Of a DNA stretch of 41,159 nucleotides, positions 7,370 through 15,958 are shown in pieces; the stretch's first letter is position 1, and the number at the start of each line of letters is the position of its first letter. A program made the translations under genes and the position numbers. Origin of the DNA: Porphyromonadaceae bacterium UBA4262 (GTDB lineage: Bacteria; Bacteroidota; Bacteroidia; Bacteroidales; Muribaculaceae); NCBI GenBank assembly GCA_002396085.1, contig DGWI01000057.1, forward strand, positions 2,282-43,440, in the 5' to 3' direction. Below the pieces are notes generated by a model. The model saw only the letters and a program-made list of their open reading frames with translations, was not told the DNA's origin and searched no databases.

Positions 7370-8271
7370 AGGGTGTGCTGCGACTTGATGTCAAGACCAT
7401 CAATGCCGAGATTCCAGTTGATGTCCATTTCCAGAACGAAGAACAGATTATTGAAGTCGACCAAGTGAAGTACGCACGCACTGATGCTGAAATAGACCGT
7501 GTGTTTCTTGCGTGGGTGAATACAAAAGGTGGGCAGTTCGAGAGTAAAGGTCGTACTGATAAGATAGCCAATTATTTGCTAGAAGTCATGGGAGACTTGT
7601 TTGGAGTGGAGAATCATGTTGCCAAGAAGATTATATTGTATCGTGGCTCATCGACTCAGCCTAACAATCGACAGAAGTTTGACCGAATACTTGAATTGGC
7701 TTTGCAACGTTATGCCAACCTACGGCACATGGGATTCAAGGGACAGACTAGGCGGCTTGCAGACTATATGTGGCAAGTGCCCGAGGAGCGTGTCTATGAC
7801 AGCGAGACGCACCACATCGCACAAGGCAAGGCCCATGCGTTGCTGCCATTTTACGAATTGAATGCTGCCAGCAATCCTGAGGTACAGTTTGCCGCCTACC
7901 TTGAAGCGCATCGCGAAACACTCGACTGGTGGTACAAGAACGGCGATAACGGCAAACAGCACTATGCCATACGCTACGAGAATAGTGCGGGGCAAACCGC
8001 CCTGTTCTATGTGGATTTTGTTATTCGTTCGAAAAGCGGCAAAATCTACCTGTTCGACACCAAAGGCACTGGCGGCGACATCGACCCCGAGGTGGTCAAC
8101 AAGCACAATGCACTCATTGACTATATCGCTGCCGAGAACGCCAAAGGCAAGAACCTGCATGGCGGAGTGATCAAGGTTAACAAAGATGGCAACTGGCTTT
8201 ACAGCCCATTCAAGATTGACAATGCTGACAACCTAGACAACTGGACAGTGTTTGATGTCCTGAACGTATAA
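7366..8271 (+). CDS. res: Type III restriction enzyme Res, endonuclease part (split gene)
   Basis: The C-terminal continuation of Res in another frame, 301 aa from GTG 7366, overlapping the helicase stop by 4 bases. It carries a PD-(D/E)xK-type nuclease core: YVDFVI (Asp at about 217), then IYLFDTKG with Asp 231 and Lys 233, the expected spacing for metal-dependent cleavage in type III enzymes. Its first residues, GVLRLDVKTINAEIPVDVHF, read as mid-protein sequence and not as a natural N-terminus, which supports a split of an ancestral single gene. The catalytic residues and the rest of the domain look intact. Activity depends on whether the two halves reassociate or are translated by frameshifting. 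Confidence 0.85.
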   Translation: MKGVLRLDVKTINAEIPVDVHFQNEEQIIEVDQVKYARTDAEIDRVFLAWVNTKGGQFESKGRTDKIANYLLEVMGDLFGVENHVAKKIILYRGSSTQPNNRQKFDRILELALQRYANLRHMGFKGQTRRLADYMWQVPEERVYDSETHHIAQGKAHALLPFYELNAASNPEVQFAAYLEAHRETLDWWYKNGDNGKQHYAIRYENSAGQTALFYVDFVIRSKSGKIYLFDTKGTGGDIDPEVVNKHNALIDYIAAENAKGKNLHGGVIKVNKDGNWLYSPFKIDNADNLDNWTVFDVLNV

Positions 8272-8380
8272 CATCAATGTAGTATTCTGTGTGTGATGGA
8301 CAATTTAACGGCGATTTTGCAGCTTTACCCTGTCTTTATTGTCTAAAATCTGACACTTTTCAAGTGCGCAGGATTCTTAT

Positions 8381-8557
8381 GGTGGGTTCTATAAATTCCA
8401 AAAATGTAATTCTGTCGTTTCAGTCATATTGTTTTTCTTTTTGTCATATTTCGCCTCATCTGTCTGAACCGTAGCCCGCTCCTGCCTCAGCCAGATTAAG
8501 TCGAAATCTGCTCAAAAATCTAAAACAATCTGACTCGAGCAATTTATAGAACCCACC
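8381..8557. mobile_element. 177-bp element with perfect 17-bp terminal inverted repeats
   Basis: GGTGGGTTCTATAAATT at 8381-8397 is the exact reverse complement of 8541-8557. The interior has no convincing ORF. The right end abuts the dus stop codon (8558-8560, reverse). The flanks (ATTCTTAT on the left, TTAATTAA on the right) show no clear target-site duplication. It resembles a MITE or the paired ends of a lost insertion sequence. The 109 bases between the res stop and the element hold no gene that I can see. Confidence 0.55.
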
Positions 8558-9472
8558 TTAATTAATCAGCTGTGCCACGGCATCCTCATAGCGGGCTAGG
8601 GTGGTGGCTTTGCGTATGGCCTTGCGGGCGCGGTGGTCGGCATTGGGCAGCATGCGCTCCCACAACGATTGCATCTTGTTCAGAATCTGGTGGTCACCGC
8701 CCGTGAGTTCCTTGCGATATTGCTCATACAGCAGGTCATGGAAGTCGCGATAGCACGCAGGCGTGGCACGGTCGGGACATAGCAGGGCAGGGTCGGCGAC
8801 CAAGGCGCGACCCACCATCACGCCGGCAGCCTGCTGATGTGCGGTGAGCAGTTGCCCGATGCGCTCAGTCGAGTCAATATCGCCGTTCAGCACCACAGGC
8901 ACCTTGATGGCATCGAGGGTCTCGCCGATGCGGTCGAGCATGGCCTCGCCCTTGTATTGCTGGATGCCCAGGCGGTAGTGGATGATGACTTGCGTGATGG
9001 GTGCGACATCAAGCAGCGGCAGCACGTTGTGCCACTGGCTGGCATCGTCCCAACCCAGTCGCAGTTTCAGCGAGAATCGCAGCGACGGGTGGCGCGACAG
9101 GGTGTCGAACATCTGCCTCAGTGCCTCAGGTCGCGCCAGCATGCCTGCTCCGTTGCCCTTGCGTGCCACGGGAGGGTGGGGGCAGCCCAGATTGATGTCC
9201 ACCTCGCCATAGCCCATGTCGGCCACGGCATTCAACATCCGCTCCATGTCGTCGGGGCGGCAGGCCAGCACTTGTGGCACCAGGTGGATGCCGGGGTTGT
9301 TCTCGGGCAAGATGTCACGAATGTCGCGCGGGCGGATGGTCCCGTGCTCCACACGCATGAACGGGGCATAATAGGCATCAACGCCGCCGAAGACTTGTGC
9401 GTGAGCAGTGCGCCACACATGGTCGGTCCATCCCTGGATGGGTGCCGATAAAATTACTCTGTTGTCAATCAT
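8558..9472 (-). CDS. dus: tRNA-dihydrouridine synthase
   Basis: Flavin-dependent reductase that converts specific tRNA uridines to dihydrouridine. It has 304 residues from the ATG at 9472 (MIDNRVILSAPIQGWTDHVW). The catalytic Cys lies in DINLGCPHP at about residue 97, followed by GNGAGML. The FMN-phosphate and tRNA-contact segments appear as SLKLRLGWDD, IIHYRLGIQQYKG and VVLNGDID...GVMVGRALVADP. An upstream ATG at 9487 is unlikely, because it lies beyond the -7 box TACCTTTG (9484-9477), which sits only four bases before ATG 9472. It is a core gene bounding the restriction island on the right. Which Dus subfamily it belongs to was not determined. Confidence 0.93.
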   Translation of the reverse strand: MIDNRVILSAPIQGWTDHVWRTAHAQVFGGVDAYYAPFMRVEHGTIRPRDIRDILPENNPGIHLVPQVLACRPDDMERMLNAVADMGYGEVDINLGCPHPPVARKGNGAGMLARPEALRQMFDTLSRHPSLRFSLKLRLGWDDASQWHNVLPLLDVAPITQVIIHYRLGIQQYKGEAMLDRIGETLDAIKVPVVLNGDIDSTERIGQLLTAHQQAAGVMVGRALVADPALLCPDRATPACYRDFHDLLYEQYRKELTGGDHQILNKMQSLWERMLPNADHRARKAIRKATTLARYEDAVAQLIN

Positions 9473-9476
9473 GCTG

Positions 9477-9484
9477 CAAAGGTA
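9477..9484 (-). promoter_or_regulatory. dus -7 box next to start codon
   Basis: Reverse-strand TACCTTTG followed by CAGC and ATG. The geometry is nearly identical to trmN6 and predicts a leaderless or almost leaderless mRNA. It also argues against the upstream ATG at 9487. Confidence 0.65.
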
Positions 9485-9492
9485 CATAAAAG

Positions 9493-9577
9493 TTTTCGGT
9501 TTTCGGTTTTCAGTAATCGGTTTTCAGTTTTTAGCCACAACCGATAACCGCCAACCGATAACCGCCAACCGACAACC
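9493..9577. repeat. TTTTCGG / CCGATAACCGCCAA tandem repeat
   Basis: Degenerate 7-8-base units appear first as TTTTCGG/TTTTCAG and then in the complementary sense as CCGATAACCGCCAACCG, so the tract could fold back on itself. It occupies part of the 393-bp gap 9473-9865. The rest, 9578-9865, is AT-rich with no gene and no good -33/-7 pair. Confidence 0.75.
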
Positions 9578-9865
9578 ATATCAGTCCAGTCGTCGATGTT
9601 TTGAATCTGTTTATCGATTTTATATCATTCGCCGTGTGCTGCGACCGGGCGTGGCATGCTTTTTGCTATTCACATGATGTAAGCATGTCAAACAATAAAA
9701 AATGTTTAAAAATGGCCCAAAAGAGTCCTTTTTGTTACCCAAGTTTTGGTCATGTCAAAACTTATGACTAATTTGGCAACGAATTTGGTGAATTGCCTTT
9801 AAACTTTTGGTTATACCGAGAGTCAAAAGAGTAAAAAAGTAGCAATTGTTTTAAATATTACCGAT

Positions 9866-11134
9866 ATGAAATTGAGAGTTTTAACACTACTGGGTGTCCT
9901 GGCACTGGGTGCCGGCACCGTAATCCAAGCGCAGGATTATGACGACATCTACTACGATGGTGGCAAGACCACTACCGAAGTGAAGAAGGAGACCAAGAAG
10001 GTGGAAACCACAAGAACTCGTACTGAGGTGCCCACCCAATACAAGGTCACTGTTCAGAAGAATTATCAGACTGACCGCGATGTCGACGAGTACAACCGTC
10101 GAGGAGGCATCTATGCTCAGCCTGAGAATGACACACTCTATCTGGATGCACCCGAGAACGAGGGTACATTCGGAAACACCCAGCGCATCGAGCGATTCTA
10201 CAATCCCGACATCGTTGTGCTTAGTGACGATGACGAGTTGGTTGAGCTCTACTACGACAATGCGCCTACGGTCAATCTGATCATCGGCTCGAACTATGGC
10301 TACACGCCTCGTTTCGGCTGGGGCTTCGGCAACTACTGGCCTTATTATGCCTATGACCCATTCTATGACCCGTTCTGGGATCCCTGGTACTACAGCGGAT
10401 GGTATGGCTGGCATCGTCCCTACTACAGTTGGTACGGCTGGCACAGCCCCTGGTACTACAGCAGCTGGAGCTGGGGTTGGGGCTGGCATGGTGGCTGGCG
10501 TGGATGGTACGACCCTTGGGCACGTCCGTGGGGACATTATGGACCGCACATGTGGAGTTACGGCACCATCTATCATAACACTGACCGCTACTGGCACCGT
10601 GACAATCGCCTGCCGGGTGACCACCGCAGTCTGCTCAGTGGCTCGGGTAGTCGCCGTGGAGGAGGTTTCACAAGCAACGGCACTCGCTCGGGTGTCCGCA
10701 CAGCCGGCAACAACACGCATCGTGGCGGCACCATCACTACAGGCCGCACGCGTCCCAGCACCATGTCGGGTGTGAATACAGGTCGCACGCGTCCCAGCAG
10801 TGCAGTGGGCAACATCGACCGCAACACCCTGGGCGGTGGTGGCGGCACTGGCTACAGCGGTGGTAGCGTTCGCAACCGTGGCACATCGAGTTCGAGTTAC
10901 AGTGGTTCGTCGAGCAGCAGCCGCAGTTACTCGCCTAGCAGCACCTCGCGCAGTAGCAGTTACGGCACCTCGCGTAGCAGCAGTTACGGAAGTTCGCGCA
11001 GCAGTGGTTACAGCGGCAGCAGTTCACGCAGCAGTGGTTACAGTGGCGGCTTCAGTGGCGGTTCGCGCAGCAGCGGCGGCTTCAGTGGCGGTAGCTCACG
11101 CAGCGGCGGTGGCGGCGGTGGTCGCAGACATTAA
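9866..11134 (+). CDS. Secreted aromatic- and Gly/Ser/Arg-rich low-complexity protein
   Basis: Function unknown. The 422-residue product starts with a Sec signal peptide, MKLRVLTLLGVLALGAGTVIQAQ. A short Lys/Glu/Thr segment (about 33-60) and an acidic Asp/Glu/Tyr region (about 70-130) follow. Then comes a Trp/Tyr/Gly/His-dense block (about 148-235) with repeated YYSGWYGWH-like units, two GRTRPS repeats near 292-312, and a long Ser/Gly/Arg/Tyr tail with repeats such as RSSGYSG, ending GGGGGGRRH. No catalytic motif was seen. The composition suggests a surface-attached or aggregating extracellular protein, but that is inference. The gene is a good candidate for length variation, because the tail is encoded by near-repeats. 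There is no recognisable promoter box. Confidence 0.8.
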   Translation: MKLRVLTLLGVLALGAGTVIQAQDYDDIYYDGGKTTTEVKKETKKVETTRTRTEVPTQYKVTVQKNYQTDRDVDEYNRRGGIYAQPENDTLYLDAPENEGTFGNTQRIERFYNPDIVVLSDDDELVELYYDNAPTVNLIIGSNYGYTPRFGWGFGNYWPYYAYDPFYDPFWDPWYYSGWYGWHRPYYSWYGWHSPWYYSSWSWGWGWHGGWRGWYDPWARPWGHYGPHMWSYGTIYHNTDRYWHRDNRLPGDHRSLLSGSGSRRGGGFTSNGTRSGVRTAGNNTHRGGTITTGRTRPSTMSGVNTGRTRPSSAVGNIDRNTLGGGGGTGYSGGSVRNRGTSSSSYSGSSSSSRSYSPSSTSRSSSYGTSRSSSYGSSRSSGYSGSSSRSSGYSGGFSGGSRSSGGFSGGSSRSGGGGGGRRH

Positions 11135-11159
11135 TCACAATGCATCATGCACAATTATC

Positions 11160-11197
11160 TAGAGGCTCTAGAACATCTAGAATATCTAGAGCCTCTA
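11160..11197. repeat. CTAGA-rich perfect inverted repeat
   Basis: A 13-bp perfect inverted repeat (TAGAGGCTCTAGA at 11160-11172 and its complement at 11185-11197) around a 12-base loop that itself contains TCTAGA. It lies between the secreted protein gene and the FadL-like gene. No T-run follows, so it is not a typical terminator. A similar CTAGA tract is at 19271-19313. Confidence 0.75.
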
Positions 11198-11233
11198 CAT
11201 TAATTAAGCAATTTCAAAACTTAAGATAAGAAA

Positions 11234-12829
11234 ATGAAAAGAACAATCCTAGGCTTTGCCCTGACCGCCGCTCTAGCGGCTGTGGCTCAGCCACCTCAAT
11301 GTGAGTATGCATTCGATAACCTGCGACTGTCGCAGACCGAGTTGCGTGGTACATCGCGATTCATGTCGATGGCCGGTGCCTTTGGCGCACTGGGTGGTGA
11401 CATCTCGTCGCTCAACCAGAACCCCGCAGGTATCGGTGTCTATCGCAGCAGCGACATTGGCTTGACGCTCAGTCTCGACCTGAATAGCACCAAGACTGCG
11501 AGTGTTACCGAAGACAAGACTAAGTTTAATGTCAACACTTTCGGTTATGTAGGGGCCTTGAAACTTGATAACGAGACGATGCCCAACTTCAACTGGGGCG
11601 TGACCTACAACCGGCTCATGCACTTCGACCGCCGTTATCGTGGTGCGGGCGAAATCAATACTAGCATTACCAACTACCTTGCCGACAAGATGATGGCCAA
11701 GGGCATCACTGCCGATGACATCCTCGTTGATAACCCCATCGATAATAGTTCAGCCGACTGGAATCAGGTGCTGGCGTTCAACAACTACCTTGTCATCCCT
11801 GTCAACGCCGAGGGCAGCCGTTTTGCCGGTCTGGGATTTGATGGTGTCACCGCACTTGGCGAGTATGACATGGAGGAGCGTGGGCATGTCGACGAGTTCG
11901 GCATCAACTTGGGCGGTAACATTGCCAATACACTCTACTGGGGTATGGGATTCGGCATCACCGACATCCGCTACGAGTACAACCAGTACTATGGCGAGTC
12001 GCTCTATGACACCGAGGTCTACAACAAGCCCGATGATCCCGACGCAGTGCTTGTTGATGGTGATATGGATCTGGGATTCACCAACTGGTCGCGTACCACA
12101 GGTACGGGTTACAACTTCAAGATTGGTGTGATTGTCAAGCCCATCAACGAGTTGCGCTTTGGTTTGGCATTCCACACACCCACCTACTACGAGATGACCG
12201 ACCGCTTTGACCAGACGCTCAACACCGCGTTCTATCCGGTTAATGCCAGCGAGTATAAGTTGCAGGACTATACCGACACCTACCGCATGGACTATGACCT
12301 GCGCACGCCGTGGCACTTCATCGGCAGTGTGGCTGGTGTGATTGGCAGCAAGGCTATTGTCAGTGCCGACTATGAATACGTCGGGACACCCAGCATCCGT
12401 GTCAAGGACGACTGGGAGTACTACGACCACTTCACCGAGAACAAGTACACCACCCAGGATGTCAAAGACTATCTGCAGGGGCAGCACATCATCCGCATCG
12501 GTGCTGAGTATCGTCTCACACCCAAGTGGAGCCTGCGTGCCGGATTCTCACACCAGACAAGTTCGACCAAGGATGCTGTCAAGAACGATCAGATTGATGT
12601 CAATGTGTGTGGCATCAGCACAGCCTATACCTACGACCTGAGTACACAGTACATCACTGCCGGTCTGGGCTACCACCACAAGAACTTCTACCTCGACATG
12701 GCATACGTTCACAAGAACCGCAAGAACAATTATCACATGTTCCCCGGTATCAACGACCTGCCCACCGTCAGCGACGAGGTCAAGGACAACAACAATCGCA
12801 TCTCGGCTACTATCGGTTTCCGATTTTGA
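11234..12829 (+). CDS. FadL/OmpP1-type outer-membrane transport protein
   Basis: Predicted outer-membrane beta-barrel of 531 aa related to the OmpP1/FadL/TodX group, often annotated as hemin receptor in Bacteroidetes; the family moves hydrophobic compounds across the outer membrane. A signal peptide (MKRTILGFALTAALAAVAQ) is followed by the hallmark N-terminal segment with SRFMSMAGAFGALGGDISSL and NQNPAGIGVYRSS. Alternating-hydrophobicity strands run to the end, and the C-terminus ISATIGFRF has the terminal Phe expected for barrel assembly. Substrate is unknown. It is followed by a clear terminator and appears to be the last gene of its transcript. Confidence 0.88.
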   Translation: MKRTILGFALTAALAAVAQPPQCEYAFDNLRLSQTELRGTSRFMSMAGAFGALGGDISSLNQNPAGIGVYRSSDIGLTLSLDLNSTKTASVTEDKTKFNVNTFGYVGALKLDNETMPNFNWGVTYNRLMHFDRRYRGAGEINTSITNYLADKMMAKGITADDILVDNPIDNSSADWNQVLAFNNYLVIPVNAEGSRFAGLGFDGVTALGEYDMEERGHVDEFGINLGGNIANTLYWGMGFGITDIRYEYNQYYGESLYDTEVYNKPDDPDAVLVDGDMDLGFTNWSRTTGTGYNFKIGVIVKPINELRFGLAFHTPTYYEMTDRFDQTLNTAFYPVNASEYKLQDYTDTYRMDYDLRTPWHFIGSVAGVIGSKAIVSADYEYVGTPSIRVKDDWEYYDHFTENKYTTQDVKDYLQGQHIIRIGAEYRLTPKWSLRAGFSHQTSSTKDAVKNDQIDVNVCGISTAYTYDLSTQYITAGLGYHHKNFYLDMAYVHKNRKNNYHMFPGINDLPTVSDEVKDNNNRISATIGFRF

Positions 12830-12852
12830 TAGCCATCAACAACCGCTTAATG

Positions 12853-12886
12853 GACGGCACCCTCATCACAGGGTGCCGTCTTTTTT
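12853..12886 (+). terminator. Rho-independent terminator after the FadL-like gene
   Basis: A perfect 10-bp stem GACGGCACCC/GGGTGCCGTC with an 8-base loop is followed by six T residues. It lies 23 bases after the stop codon. The rest of the gap to 13121 is AT-rich and holds the promoter of the C10 peptidase gene. Confidence 0.92.
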
Positions 12887-13042
12887 GTGTATCTTTTATC
12901 GTCTGGGGCTACACGCGGCTTGCCACACCTCAACTACATTAAAGCATCTAGCGACCTTACTGCTTAACTTTTTTAGATTTCTGAATATTGTTGCACGAAA
13001 TTTGTGCTAATTACGAATAAATGTGTTTTTCGGAGCCATCAG

Positions 13043-13073
13043 TTGTTTTTTATCAAAATTATGTCTACCTTTG
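13043..13073 (+). promoter_or_regulatory. C10 peptidase promoter
   Basis: TTG at 13043-13045, a 20-base spacer, and TACCTTTG at 13066-13073, a good Bacteroidetes -33/-7 pair. The leader to the ATG at 13122 would be about 42-44 nt. Confidence 0.65.
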
Positions 13074-13121
13074 TCAACTCAAAATCGAATAAACTTGTTT
13101 CCTTAAAAATAAATCTTAATA

Positions 13122-15878
13122 ATGAGAAAATTTGTTACTCTCTTCGCATTGATGGCAGCACTCGTCGCCGGGGCTAGTCCCATCGACTGGAGCCGGGCCG
13201 AAATGATTGCCAATCAGTTCAACCGTTCTGCTATCATGCAGCCTGTCAGTCAATGGCAGCGTGTGCAGCGTCGCGGAGCACCTCAGACCGAGGCACCCTA
13301 TTATGTATTCAATCACCCCGATGGTAAGGGCTTTGTCATTGTGTCGGGCGATGATGCTGCCGAGCCCATTCTGGGCTATGCAACGCAGGGTACGTTCAGT
13401 TACGAGGATATGCCCGACAACCTGCGTCACTGGCTCTCGCTCAACGAGGCCTATGTCAATGCGTGCCGTCAGCGCAGCGCCACTCAGCATCGCGTGGTCA
13501 GCCAGGGTACGCCTGTCGTGCAGCCTCTGTTAGGCGACATCCTGTGGGGGCAGGGCGAGCCCTACAACTCGATGTGCCCCACTTATAGTGGAACGCACTA
13601 CTATGTGGGCTGTGTGGCCACAGCTGTGACCCAGATTATGCGCTATCACAAGTATCCCGAGCACGGCACAGGCTCGAAGACCATCACTGTCAACGGGCAA
13701 AGTGTCACGGCCGACTTCGGCAATACCACCTATGACTGGGACAGCATGCTGCCCACCTATGATGATGGGCAGTACACCAGCGATCAGGCCAACGCTGTGG
13801 CAACGCTTGCCGCCCAGTTTGGCGTGGCGGTTGACATGGAGTATGCGCCCGAGGGCAGTGGCGCGCACTCGATGGTGGTGCCGGCGGCACTGCGCGACTA
13901 CTTCACCTACGATCAGGCGGTGACCATGCGCAAGCGCGACTACTATGACAGCGCCGAGTGGCTCGAACTCATCAAGTCGGAGTTGGATGCCGGCCGTCCT
14001 GTCTACTATGCTGCATCGAGCGATGTCGGTTTCAGTGGACACGCCTTTGTGTGCGATGGTTATGACACCGAAGGATTTGTGCACATCAATTGGGGGTGGT
14101 ATGGCCGTAGCAATGGCTACTTCCTGGTAAGCCACCTTGATCCCGATGATCTGGGCATCGGTGGCGGCACTGGCGGATATAACAGGGATCAAGAAATCAT
14201 CACGGGCATCCAGCCACCTGCCTCTCAGACTATGTACGAGCGTCCATTGTACAACTCGCTCAGTATGCGTCTGGTCACGCAGAGCAGCGACAAGTTTGAT
14301 GTCATGACCACCATCGAGAACTTCGACACCGAGCCCTTCACCGGGCAGGCGGGCGTGGCACTGGTGCGCGATGGCAAGATCGTCAAAGTGCTCAAGGTCG
14401 AGCAGCAGAACATCCAGGGCTTTGCCTCGGGTCGCACAGGCATCGAACTGATGGCCAAGTTCTACGACATACCCAAGCAGGTGGGTAGCGAGGTCGCCGA
14501 TGGCGACGCAACCTTGTGGATGGTGTTCCGCGAGAGCGATGAGGCCGACTGGCAACTGATGCGTTATTGCCGCGGTCGTGACAGTAGAGGAAACCCGTAT
14601 GTGGGGTTCTTCAACACCACCGTTGTTGATGGTTGCATACAAAATATCGATGAGTCATGCGCGCATCCCGATGTCACCATTTTGTCCGACCTCCTGCCCG
14701 ACGACGAGGTCTATGAGCAGGGCACTGCCATGTTCAATCTGCGCCTGCGCAACAACAGCGAGACGGTGCGCCTGAGCAACATCGTCATTCGCTTCACCAG
14801 TACCGCCGACGATAGAGTGGTCTTTGACTATGAGAACGAGGTCAAGGTCTACGATTCGCTCGACGAGACGGTCTCGTTGCTGGTCAACTTGTCCGATTCG
14901 ATGCCCAGTGGCGAATATCGCCTGACGGCATTCGAGAAAGGTTTTGAGCAATATCCCTTCGAGCAAACACAAGGCGAGGCCATCGTGCAAGTGTTGCCCA
15001 AGGCCGAGACACCAGTGATGCGACTCACCACCGCCGTGCAATGGCGACGTGCCGACAGTGAGCAGATAGCCAATCAGGGCGACAATGTCTACTTTGCACT
15101 CAATGCCCGCAACTATGGTAGTGCAGGCAATGTGGGTGTAATTCTCAATCTGGTAGATGTCAACGACCCGACCAAGAGTTACGTTTACCAGCAGAGCAAT
15201 GCCACGGTCGCGCAAGGCGAAGCCCGCACATTCACTTTCTACCGCAAGTTGCCGGTCGATCCGGGCACCTATCGCGTGATCATCACCTATGCCACCGATG
15301 ATGGCAAGATCACGGCCGACCCCAACAACGACACCTATCCACTCACCATCAACATTGGTGAGGCCAGCGACATCTTCCTCAATGCGGTGGCTATTGACCT
15401 GCCCGACTATGTGGTCAAGGGCGAGAAACTCACGGGATCATTGACCCTGAGTGCTCCCAGCGACCACAACGGTTATGTCTATGTGCGCATGCGGCAGTAC
15501 ACGCTCACCAATGGTGGCATTCTCTACATGGGCAATCAGCAGATTGCACAAGGCGAGGAGAAAACCATCAACATCTCCAGTCGCATCGACTTCGAGCCTG
15601 GTCGCTATCTGATTATGGTCGAGGCACGCCACGGAAGCACCGAGGGAACTGTGGGCAACTATGCCAACTGTTACAAACTCATCAATGTAGTTACCGAGTT
15701 GCCCACTGTAAAGGGCGATGTCACTGGTGACGGCAAGGTTGATGTGAGCGATGTCAACATGGTCATCAACATGATGCTGGGCAAGGCTGAGCCGACTGCG
15801 GCTGCCGATGTCACTGGCGATGGCACGGTCGATGTCAGTGATGTCAATATCGTCATCAACATCATGCTCGGCAAGTAA
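13122..15878 (+). CDS. Secreted C10 (streptopain-like) cysteine peptidase with C-terminal dockerin
   Basis: Secreted papain-fold protease of 918 aa. In order: signal peptide MRKFVTLFALMAALVAGAS; an inhibitory propeptide-like region with YVFNHPDGKGFVIVSGDDAA; and the C10 catalytic core with nucleophile Cys about 164 (YYVGCVATAVTQIMRYHKYP) and catalytic His about 307 (GFSGHAFVCDGYD), followed by INWGWYG. Next are several Ig/FN-like beta domains (about 390-850). The C-terminus (about 865-917) has two EF-hand-like dockerin repeats, DVTGDGKVDVSDVN and DVTGDGTVDVSDVN. The dockerin ends the protein, so it may serve as an anchor or Ca-dependent docking module. No cohesin gene is present in the window. 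The enzyme probably needs cleavage of its propeptide for activity. Confidence 0.93.
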   Translation: MRKFVTLFALMAALVAGASPIDWSRAEMIANQFNRSAIMQPVSQWQRVQRRGAPQTEAPYYVFNHPDGKGFVIVSGDDAAEPILGYATQGTFSYEDMPDNLRHWLSLNEAYVNACRQRSATQHRVVSQGTPVVQPLLGDILWGQGEPYNSMCPTYSGTHYYVGCVATAVTQIMRYHKYPEHGTGSKTITVNGQSVTADFGNTTYDWDSMLPTYDDGQYTSDQANAVATLAAQFGVAVDMEYAPEGSGAHSMVVPAALRDYFTYDQAVTMRKRDYYDSAEWLELIKSELDAGRPVYYAASSDVGFSGHAFVCDGYDTEGFVHINWGWYGRSNGYFLVSHLDPDDLGIGGGTGGYNRDQEIITGIQPPASQTMYERPLYNSLSMRLVTQSSDKFDVMTTIENFDTEPFTGQAGVALVRDGKIVKVLKVEQQNIQGFASGRTGIELMAKFYDIPKQVGSEVADGDATLWMVFRESDEADWQLMRYCRGRDSRGNPYVGFFNTTVVDGCIQNIDESCAHPDVTILSDLLPDDEVYEQGTAMFNLRLRNNSETVRLSNIVIRFTSTADDRVVFDYENEVKVYDSLDETVSLLVNLSDSMPSGEYRLTAFEKGFEQYPFEQTQGEAIVQVLPKAETPVMRLTTAVQWRRADSEQIANQGDNVYFALNARNYGSAGNVGVILNLVDVNDPTKSYVYQQSNATVAQGEARTFTFYRKLPVDPGTYRVIITYATDDGKITADPNNDTYPLTINIGEASDIFLNAVAIDLPDYVVKGEKLTGSLTLSAPSDHNGYVYVRMRQYTLTNGGILYMGNQQIAQGEEKTINISSRIDFEPGRYLIMVEARHGSTEGTVGNYANCYKLINVVTELPTVKGDVTGDGKVDVSDVNMVINMMLGKAEPTAAADVTGDGTVDVSDVNIVINIMLGK

Positions 15879-15885
15879 CGGTGGT

Positions 15886-15917
15886 TTTGGCTGTTTGCCA
15901 AAAAAACACTAACTTTG
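15886..15917 (+). promoter_or_regulatory. Promoter of the PIF1-like helicase gene
   Basis: TTTG at 15886-15889, exactly 20 bases, then TAACTTTG at 15910-15917. The -33 element lies in a small hairpin (TTTTGGC/GCCAAAA, 15885-15903) that may also mark the 3' end of the peptidase transcript. Confidence 0.7.
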
Positions 15918-15924
15918 CACCGCT

Positions 15925-15958
15925 ATGAGGCATCTGGGCTCAGAATAGCCTGCCTCAT
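15925..15958 (+). promoter_or_regulatory. Leader hairpin with 7-codon upstream ORF
   Basis: ATGAGGCA (15925-15932) is the exact complement of TGCCTCAT (15951-15958). The same ATG opens a seven-residue frame, MRHLGSE, stopping at 15948. Both lie in the roughly 70-nt leader of the PIF1-like gene, just after the predicted transcription start. A regulatory role is inferred from position only. Confidence 0.4.

Noticed and set aside
8381..8557. Complete insertion sequence
   Set aside because: At 177 bp with no transposase frame it can only be a MITE-like or residual element; no target duplication was found.
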